Shown here in pieces: positions 1 to 5,600 of a stretch of 8,228 nt of DNA. The translations under genes were made by a program, and so were the position numbers. The stretch's first letter is position 1. Each line of letters starts with the position of its first letter. The DNA is from Roseivirga sp. UBA6061. GTDB taxonomy: Bacteria > Bacteroidota > Bacteroidia > Cytophagales > Cyclobacteriaceae. The stretch spans positions 1 to 8,228 of the forward strand of contig DIYF01000113.1 of NCBI GenBank assembly GCA_002427745.1, in the 5' to 3' direction. The notes under the pieces are model-generated. The model did not search any database. It had not been told where the DNA came from and saw nothing but the letters and a program-made list of their open reading frames with translations.

Positions 1-471
1 CGTATCAATGCCAGCACGCGCATCGGGTTTGGCGGGGTTTTCAGTCATGGACTTTTATTGACCTCATTTTACCCGCTCTTCTCTTACGAAAAGCAGTTGA
101 ACCCTTACTGGACACTGGATATGACCCTGCCCAAGTCGGTTTCATTAAGGAGAGAGATAAACCCCAAGACCTTTTTTACGGCTGAGGTTGAATTTGAAGG
201 CTGGCGATATAATCTCACCAATGCTATTGCAGGAGCAGCACGCAATTATACCTTACGCAAGGCTGACCTTGAATTCAGAGTGAAATTTGAGCGTGAGATT
301 CATGACTGGCTATGGTTTGGAGTGGACCTGGGTTATAATAAGAATGTCAGCTATTACCTGTCCCGTCCGGGCCAGAGAGGCCCTGATGCACTGATCGACC
401 TGAGAGCCCGGGATGCGCGTTATGTAAAGTTTTCTCTCTTTATCGTGCCACCCAGGCGATTTTCAAGGTAG
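1..471 (+). CDS. Outer-membrane beta-barrel protein, C-terminal part (DUF6268-like)
   Basis: The reading frame is open from the first base of the window, so this is the 3' end (156 codons) of a gene starting upstream. A TTG at position 58 lies inside the frame and is not the likely start. The protein alternates hydrophobic and polar residues with many aromatics (for example FFTAEVEFEGWRYNL and WLWFGVDLGY), as expected of amphipathic transmembrane beta strands, and ends in a strand rich in V, F and I followed by a short basic tail. The stretch LPKSVSLRREI, followed by a strand and a Y-x-L motif, resembles Bacteroidota DUF6268-type outer-membrane proteins. That family match is from memory; the barrel nature is the firmer part. 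It converges with the minus-strand Cache lipoprotein gene. I see no substrate clue. Confidence 0.6.
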   Translation, partial: RINASTRIGFGGVFSHGLLLTSFYPLFSYEKQLNPYWTLDMTLPKSVSLRREINPKTFFTAEVEFEGWRYNLTNAIAGAARNYTLRKADLEFRVKFEREIHDWLWFGVDLGYNKNVSYYLSRPGQRGPDALIDLRARDARYVKFSLFIVPPRRFSR

Positions 472-620
472 CTCACAGACCACGGATACTACCTGGTACA
501 AGGCTGTGGTCAATCCTCTATCTACTGCGGAGACAAGCTGCGAACAAACTTCAACGTTTTGGTTATAAAGAATAGCCTGGGGCAGGGTTTCAATGAATCT
601 GCTTCCTGAAGTTTGATCAG

Positions 621-1166
621 TTACTTGTAAGTACCTGAACCAACCACGAGATCTCCGAATCTCTTTACAAAACTAAACTTTTTTCTGACAGAGTTGGTCA
701 CCGGATCATCCCAGTAGTACCAGGTCCAGCCTTCACCTTCCTGGTTGATGTTTTCAAACATATCCCTGATAAAGTACTTTCCCTCAATATCCTGCAGGTC
801 CATCAGGTTCTGCCCGATAAGCTCATGCTGAAAACCATGTGACAGCATAGTGGCATTCATGTCCATCACGAATATATACAGCTCTTCAGATACAAAATTA
901 CCGTTCAACTCATCAAAGGCCTCAAAAGCCTCTTCCTGACTTGTGTTGTTTAAATGCTCTATCGCGGTTGCCACAAATTCCGTAACCCTGGATTTTTCGC
1001 TATCTGTAAGACATATGAAAATGCAGGTGCCATCTGCCGATGTTATATCGGTACATGCATCGGGGTCAGTACAGGTTTGATTATCGTCCTCATTGCAGGA
1101 TTGTACACCGATAATCGATGCAACTAAGAACAGTATTAATAAGAGCTTTTGCTTCTTCGCTTTCAT
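621..1166 (-). CDS. Single-Cache-domain lipoprotein
   Basis: A 181-residue exported lipoprotein carrying one small-molecule sensor domain. Residues 1-23 form a Lys-rich, strongly hydrophobic signal peptide ending in VQS before lipobox Cys24. The acidic residues right after it (CNEDD) resemble the Bacteroidota surface-export signal. A spacer with Cys32, Cys38, Cys48 and Cys52 follows, perhaps two disulfides. Residues about 57-181 read as a sCache_2-type domain: a long N-terminal helix, LYIFVMDMNATMLSHG (96-111), the IGQNL motif (117-121), Asp126 and Gly129, GEGWTWYYWDDP (144-155) and a last strand ending VGSGTYK. Cache domains normally bind small organic ligands in front of kinase or chemoreceptor modules; here nothing follows the domain. 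I chose the ATG at 1166 because the frame open upstream of it (to 1274) has no signal-peptide character and runs through the palindromes. The ligand is unknown. Confidence 0.82.
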   Translation of the reverse strand: MKAKKQKLLLILFLVASIIGVQSCNEDDNQTCTDPDACTDITSADGTCIFICLTDSEKSRVTEFVATAIEHLNNTSQEEAFEAFDELNGNFVSEELYIFVMDMNATMLSHGFQHELIGQNLMDLQDIEGKYFIRDMFENINQEGEGWTWYYWDDPVTNSVRKKFSFVKRFGDLVVGSGTYK

Positions 1167-1192
1167 CTTTGAACCAATTTTACGGTTCAAAG
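1167..1192. promoter_or_regulatory. Perfect 9-bp inverted repeat abutting the Cache gene start
   Basis: CTTTGAACC and GGTTCAAAG form perfect arms around an 8-base spacer and touch the start codon of the minus-strand Cache lipoprotein. As RNA it would form a stem of 9 pairs, or 10 with a G-U pair, ending at the AUG and covering the ribosome site. As DNA it could be a repressor site. The minus-strand word TTACTTTG, at plus-strand 1188-1195, matches 7 of 8 positions of the Bacteroidota -7 element TAnnTTTG. If that element is used, transcription starts inside the repeat, which favours the DNA-operator reading. Confidence 0.5.
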
Positions 1193-1201
1193 TAACGTTA
1201 C
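1192..1201. promoter_or_regulatory. Perfect palindrome GTAACGTTAC
   Basis: A perfect 10-bp palindrome shares its first base with the end of the neighbouring inverted repeat, 26-35 bases upstream of the Cache lipoprotein start. Its position, in the expected promoter of that gene, suggests an operator. The binding protein is unknown, and the palindrome is short enough to occur by chance. Confidence 0.3.
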
Positions 1202-1325
1202 AATTCAGAAGCTTTGGTTGGGGATGCAGAGACAAATCGGAGACAAGAGAAGGGGAATGTACTCCTGTCCACACATAGAAAAGCGGCTGTTCCGGTAGTT
1301 TACTCCTGAAAAGCTTCCTGATGGT

Positions 1326-1901
1326 CTATTGAACACTCAGATTGAACTGAACCCGGATGTCTTCCTCACCTCCGGCCCCGGCCAGGTTACCGGCACTCAC
1401 ACCGGTAGCGCTTTTATTGGGCTTATGCACCAGTACCACTCCGAAAGTACCATTACTGGCCTCCCCGGTCGTAGCGGTACCTATAATCCCGATGGGGTTA
1501 CCATTGGTGTCCTGATCTCCATAAGCAGTGACAATATTGACATTGCCGCCTCTCAATAAGAAAACCTGATGATCCGTTCCTTCCTCTCTTACCTCGGCAG
1601 TGACATCCTCAGTTGGGGTAGCCTGTTCATTGAGAAACTCCAGAACATAGCTGTACTCTGTATTGGCACTTAGTGTGAATTCACCAATCACAGGGTCGTT
1701 GCCTCCGGGACCGTCCAGGTCGCGATAGCTCACGGTAACGACATCGCTTGCCATAGCCGTATTGGTAAAGGTGACGTTCACGGTGGTAATCAGCTCTTCT
1801 TCATTCACTTCGTCCGGATCAGAACTACAGGCTGTTGCGGCAATCAAAACGAGCATTACCAGCCAAAGTGAATTTAAATTCTTCATCCTCATCATTTTCA
1901 T
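1326..1901 (-). CDS. Conserved Bacteroidota lipoprotein of unknown function
   Basis: A 191-residue protein with a signal peptide (residues 1-24, hydrophobic LWLVMLVLIAA) and a lipobox ATAC with Cys25. Acidic residues follow (CSSDPDE), as in surface-exposed Bacteroidota lipoproteins. The mature part is beta-rich with many Thr, Val and Gly, and contains blocks I recognise from a widespread Bacteroidota family: EEELITTVNVTFT (34-46), a LDGPGGNDPVIGEFTLSANT-type stretch, a DHQVFL block, YGDQDTNGNPIG and HKPNK near the C terminus. I recall relatives named 'type 1 periplasmic binding fold' in databases, but the chain is too short for a whole periplasmic binding protein and that name should not be taken as function. 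The start at 1901 is supported by a GAGG Shine-Dalgarno 7 bases upstream. It lies upstream of the Cache gene on the same strand, 159 bases away, so co-transcription is possible but not evident. Confidence 0.75.
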   Translation of the reverse strand: MKMMRMKNLNSLWLVMLVLIAATACSSDPDEVNEEELITTVNVTFTNTAMASDVVTVSYRDLDGPGGNDPVIGEFTLSANTEYSYVLEFLNEQATPTEDVTAEVREEGTDHQVFLLRGGNVNIVTAYGDQDTNGNPIGIIGTATTGEASNGTFGVVLVHKPNKSATGVSAGNLAGAGGEEDIRVQFNLSVQ

Positions 1902-1908
1902 ACTTAGT

Positions 1909-1912
1909 CCTC
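1909..1912 (-). promoter_or_regulatory. Shine-Dalgarno GAGG for the unknown lipoprotein
   Basis: Reading the minus strand, GAGG lies 7 bases before the ATG at 1901. It selects this first Met over the in-frame Met codons at residues 3, 4 and 6, which lack comparable spacing. Confidence 0.55.
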
Positions 1913-1917
1913 ATTAA

Positions 1918-1931
1918 ACTCCGGGCGGAGT
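1918..1931 (-). other. Small hairpin ACTCC-GCCC-GGAGT in the 5' leader
   Basis: On the minus strand a 5-bp G/C-rich stem closes a 4-base loop six bases before the GAGG ribosome site of the unknown lipoprotein gene. It could influence translation or protect the mRNA end. It is short, and no function is implied beyond its position. Confidence 0.25.
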
Positions 1932-2053
1932 GGGTTGTTCAACTTATATGACTGTCAACAGATGCAATATTGTTGCAGTGATAAAAACGAGAAACAAAAG
2001 ACCTGGGTTTTATCTGACGGGTGCCGTTTAAAACGACCATAATGGAGTGTTAA

Positions 2054-2063
2054 AAAACGTTTT
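2054..2063. promoter_or_regulatory. Perfect palindrome AAAACGTTTT before the efflux operon
   Basis: A perfect 10-bp palindrome ends 13 bases before the TATATTTG element, in the zone where a -33 box would be expected. The core AAAACG also occurs directly at 1984-1989 and 2030-2035, the latter inside CGTTT-A-AAACG. This could be the binding site of a metal-responsive regulator of the operon. A-rich short palindromes also arise by chance, so this is tentative. Confidence 0.3.
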
Positions 2064-2076
2064 GTAAAATCCTCCG

Positions 2077-2084
2077 TATATTTG
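2077..2084 (+). promoter_or_regulatory. Bacteroidota -7 promoter element TATATTTG
   Basis: TATATTTG fits the Bacteroidota housekeeping -7 consensus TAnnTTTG exactly. No TTTG is found at the usual 19-21-base distance upstream; the nearest, at 2061-2064, leaves only 12 bases. Transcription would begin around 2088-2092, essentially at the TTG start codon of the HYC_CC_PP gene. A missing -33 box would fit a promoter needing an activator. Confidence 0.45.
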
Positions 2085-2090
2085 TTCAGC

Positions 2091-2501
2091 TTGAAAAGAA
2101 CAGCGACCATATTATTTACCCTGGTCTACTTTGTTTCCACCTCGGGAGTATTGATGGGGCAGCATATCTGCATGGGCAGGGTAAAGGAGAGTGCTATTTT
2201 TCAGAAAGTTGAATCGGATTGTGGTATGGGCATGGAAGCTCATAAGGACATGAAGGGATGCTGTGAAGATGAATGGTCTCTTGAAAAAGTGGAAGATGAT
2301 CAGCAGGTAACGCAGGGCAGTGATGCCCCCAAGGCCAATTATCATGTTCTTTATGAAATACCGTTGAGTGACTGGCTTCCTTTGCTGGCATCAACTGATC
2401 AGGTAAGTCTGGTACGCAATACGGGGCCACCCGATATACCTGAACCTGATCTTTTTATTCTATATCAATCTCTCAAAATACCCTTTGCTTTACAATCCTG
2501 A
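2091..2501 (+). CDS. HYC_CC_PP-family small exported protein
   Basis: A 136-residue protein with the three hallmarks that name the Bacteroidota HYC_CC_PP family: a His-x-Cys motif after the signal peptide (His25-Ile-Cys27-Met-Gly), a Cys-Cys pair (57-58) and a Pro-Pro pair (113-114). Residues 1-23 are a signal peptide (basic start, ILFTLVYFVSTSGVLMG). Between the motifs, CGMGMEAHKDMKGCC (44-58) is crowded with possible soft-metal ligands. The family has no firm biochemical role that I know of. Its place as first gene of a Cu/Ag-type efflux operon suggests periplasmic metal binding or sensing, which is inference. No ATG is available before the signal peptide. TTG at 2091 gives the expected short basic N terminus (LKRTA); TTG at 2082 is also in frame but lies inside the promoter element. 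The short C-terminal part is hydrophobic. Confidence 0.75.
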   Translation: MKRTATILFTLVYFVSTSGVLMGQHICMGRVKESAIFQKVESDCGMGMEAHKDMKGCCEDEWSLEKVEDDQQVTQGSDAPKANYHVLYEIPLSDWLPLLASTDQVSLVRNTGPPDIPEPDLFILYQSLKIPFALQS

Positions 2502-2533
2502 TCGGTAGCCAGCCTTTTGGATAGCCGTCTGTT

Positions 2534-2550
2534 TTTCCACTAGATGGAAA
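2534..2550 (+). other. Hairpin TTTCCA-CTAGA-TGGAAA upstream of the leader ORF
   Basis: Perfect 6-bp arms enclose a 5-base loop, and the right arm runs directly into the AAAGGAG ribosome site of the leader ORF. Forming it leaves GGAG single-stranded, so it could compete with the alternative pairing of 2551-2557 with 2594-2600. No T-run follows, so it is not a convincing terminator of the preceding gene. Confidence 0.35.
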
Positions 2551-2554
2551 GGAG
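2548..2554 (+). promoter_or_regulatory. Strong Shine-Dalgarno AAAGGAG of the leader ORF
   Basis: AAAGGAG is an excellent match to the anti-Shine-Dalgarno sequence and lies 4 bases before an ATG at 2559. It is the best ribosome site I see in the operon, whereas the cusA start itself has only an A-rich leader. That contrast is the main reason for calling the short ORF downstream. Confidence 0.5.
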
Positions 2555-2558
2555 AGCT

Positions 2559-2651
2559 ATGTATTGTGCTACGGATCATTCCCCCGTTCAGGGGCTTTCC
2601 TCACTTAATCAGATTGTAAAAGCAAAAATGAATGATCAATACATGTATTAG
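2559..2651 (+). CDS. Candidate 30-residue leader peptide overlapping cusA
   Basis: A short ORF begins at ATG 2559 behind AAAGGAG and ends with TAG at 2649-2651, overlapping the first 20 bases of cusA in another frame. The peptide starts MYCATDHS and ends KMNDQYMY; it has no signal peptide or known domain, though Cys3, His7 and Met24 and Met29 could be metal ligands. Because cusA (ATG 2632) has no Shine-Dalgarno of its own, ribosomes finishing this ORF could re-initiate 17 bases back at cusA, coupling pump synthesis to leader translation. I infer a regulatory leader rather than a functional protein. It may also be a chance ORF; 30 codons is not statistically strong, and Bacteroidota often initiate without such sites. 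Confidence 0.4.
   Translation: MYCATDHSPVQGLSSLNQIVKAKMNDQYMY
2582..2594 (+). other. CCCC-GTTCA-GGGG hairpin inside the leader ORF
   Basis: A 4-bp all-G/C stem with a 5-base loop lies 38 bases before the cusA start. CTTTCC follows directly and can pair back to the leader ribosome site. With no T-tract after it, intrinsic termination is unlikely; a structural or pausing role is possible. Confidence 0.3.
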
Positions 2652-5600
2652 GTTTTTCCTTGAGAACAGGTTCTTCACCCTGATCTTACTGCTGATGCTG
2701 GTAGGCTGGGGGCTGGTGACAGCACCCTTTCAATGGTCGGAGAAGCTGGGACTCAACCTGCCTGCTGATCCGGTGCCGGTAGATGCTATTCCGGATATAG
2801 GAGAAAATCAGCAAATCGTATTTACTGAGTGGCCAGGCCGTTCTCCACAGGACATTGAAGACCAGATTACTTATCCACTGACTTCTTCCTTATTGGGAGT
2901 TCCCGGGGTGAAGACCATCAGGAGCTCGTCTATTTTCGGAGTCTCATCTATCTACGTCATCTTCGATGATGCCACTGAGTTTTACTGGAGCCGCAGTCGC
3001 ATCCTCGAAAAGCTCAACTCTCTGCCTAAAGGGCTGTTGCCCGATGGGGTGCAGCCGGCACTTGGCCCCGATGCCACCGGGCTTGGGCAGATTTTCTGGT
3101 ATACACTGGAGGGGCGTGATGAAGCGGGCAACCCTGTGGGGGGCTGGGACCCTCAGGAGCTGAGAAGCATCCAGGACTATACGGTTCGATATGCACTGGC
3201 TTCGGCTTCGGGAGTATCAGAAGTAGCCTCAATCGGAGGCTTTGTGAAGGAGTATCAGGTAGATGTAGACCCTGTTGCCATGGAGGGATATGGAGTCTCA
3301 CTGGCCGAGGTCAGCAAGGCTGTCAGAGAAAGTAATCTGGATATAGGGGCTAAAACACTGGAAGTCAATCAGGCTGAATACCTGGTAAGAGGCCTGGGCT
3401 ATGTGAAGAAGCTGGAAGATCTGGAGAATGCCGTGGTGCGTACGGTGAATAATACTCCGGTACGTATTAAAGATATAGCCCGGGTGAGCCTGGGACCCGC
3501 ATCCCGAAGGGGGGCATTAGATAAATCTGGTGCCGAGGCTGTGGGTGGAGTTGTGGTGGCCCGTTATGGGGCAAATCCCCTGGAGGTAATCAATCAGGTA
3601 AAGGCTAAGATTGAAGAGATCAGTGCCGGGCTACCCACCAAATACCTGTCTGATGGGCGGGCTTCCAAACTGACCATCGTACCTTTCTATGATCGCACCC
3701 AACTGATCAAAGAGACGATCGGTACCCTGGAAGAGGCACTCAATCTGGAAGTCATCATCACGATTGTGGTGGTGCTGGTAATGCTGTTAAACCTGAGAGC
3801 CTCCGTATTGATATCTTCTTTACTCCCTATTGCTGTGTTGATGAGTTTTATCGCCATGCGCTATTTCGGGGTAGATGCTAATATCGTGGCGCTTTCCGGT
3901 ATTGCCATTGCCATTGGCACCATGGTAGATGTAGGCATTGTGCTTACCGAAAATGTCACCAGGCACCTGGCCGACAAGGGAGAGAGGAAGCTGTTGGATT
4001 TGATTCTGGAAGCTGCCGGGGAAGTGGCTCCTGCCATCATTACTGCGGTCATGACAACGGTTATCAGCTTTGTTCCGGTATTTACCCTGGAGGCCGCGGA
4101 GGGCAAACTCTTCAGGCCCCTGGCTTATACCAAAACCTTTGCCTTGCTGGCTGCCATCGTGGTGGCACTGGTCATTTTACCTACACTGGCATATTGGTTT
4201 TTTGGGTTCAAGCCAAAAGGAAAGCTTTGGCGTCCGGTGTTGAATGGGGCTCTGATTATTTTCGGTTGTTGGGTAATGGTGTCCGGCTATTATCTGTCGG
4301 CTCTTGTCCTGATCGGATTTGGTGTATTGAATCTGGTGAGATATTTCGCCCCATCAGTTTCAGGGTATCTGAAAAAGGGAGACCTGGCCATTACTTTGGT
4401 GTCAATCACTGTGTTGCTGAGCAGAGAGTGGCTACCTCTGGGAGTACAGGTGAGCAGTTTCGTCAATTTTATTTTCGTAGCGTTGATTATCGGGCTCACC
4501 CTGGGTTTCTTTCTGGCCTTTATAAGGTTCTATCCGCTTCTGCTGTCATGGTGTTTGAAAAACCGAGTTAAGTTCCTGATGGTGCCGGCAGTCATTGTTC
4601 TCTTCGGTACTACAATCTGGCTTGGTTTTGATCGGGTATTCGGGTTTGTACCAGGTGTTTTCGGAAATCCGGTACGGACCAATCCGGTTTATTCAAAACT
4701 GAGCCATGCTCTCCCGGGGATTGGCAAGGAGTTTATGCCGGCATTAGGTGAGGGTGCCTTTCTGCTTATGCCTACTTCTATGCCGCATGCAGGCCTGGAG
4801 CAAAACAAGGAAACTCTCAGGATGCTGGATATGGCGGTAACCGCTATCCCTGAAATCGAGTCAGTCGTGGGTAAGCTGGGGCGCACCGAAAGTGCCCTGG
4901 ACCCTGCTCCGATTTCCATGTATGAGAATGTGATTAACTACAAGAGTGAGTATATCACGGATGAGCACGGTAAACGACTAAGATTTAAAGTCAGCGATGG
5001 TGAGTTTGAGCGAGATGAGGCGGGTGAGTTGATACCCGACAGCCGGGGAGCCTATTACAGGCAATGGCGGGATGAGATACAATCACCTGATGATATCTGG
5101 AATGAGATTGTGAGGGTGACGAAGCTACCAGGTGTCACTTCTGCTCCCAGGCTACAGCCTATAGAAACCCGCCTGATTATGCTGCAAACGGGGATGAGAG
5201 CTCCCATGGGCATGAAGGTTAAAGGTCCGGATCTTGAGACGATCGAAGCGGCCGGTCTGTTGCTTGAAGAGGTTTTAAAGGAAGTGCCTTCGGTAAAGAA
5301 AGAGGCTGTTTTTGCTGAGCGAATCGTAGGAAAACCCTATTTGCTGATCGAACTCAATCGTGAGGTTATGGCGCGCTACGGGCTCAGTATTGCTACCCTT
5401 CAGGAGTATCTGCAGGTAGCGGTAGGGGGAATGCAACTATCGACAACGGTAGAAGGCAGAGAGCGTTATCCGATCAGGGTGCGATACCCCCGGGAACTGC
5501 GTGATGATCCGGAAGCTTTGAGCAATATACTGATCCCGGTGATGGGTCGTGAGAGTATTCCCCTGGGAGAACTCGCCAGCATAGAATATGCCCGGGGGCC

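Noticed and set aside
478..511. GACCAC...GTGGTC inverted repeat after the barrel gene, as a terminator
   Set aside because: The arms are only 6 bp with a 22-base loop and no T-tract follows; the 149-base convergent region shows no convincing terminator on either strand.
1167..1274. N-terminal extension of the Cache lipoprotein to a start at 1274
   Set aside because: The added 36 residues have no signal character and would bury a good lipoprotein signal peptide inside the chain; they also read through both palindromes.
1202..1325. Terminator for the unknown lipoprotein gene in the gap before the Cache gene
   Set aside because: Only a 3-bp CGG/CCG stem before a short T-rich stretch was found on the minus strand, too weak to call.
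1093..1559. Plus-strand open frames at 1093-1278 and 1329-1559
   Set aside because: Both lie opposite the two lipoprotein genes, which have signal peptides and family motifs; the plus frames have neither.
1963..1977. TGCAA-TATTG-TTGCA inverted repeat in the divergent intergenic region
   Set aside because: Short 5-bp arms in A/T-rich DNA, not placed at a promoter element I can identify.
2515..2548. Second promoter before cusA (TTTTG, 21 bases, TAGATGGA)
   Set aside because: The -7 half matches only TA of TAnnTTTG; I cannot support an internal promoter.
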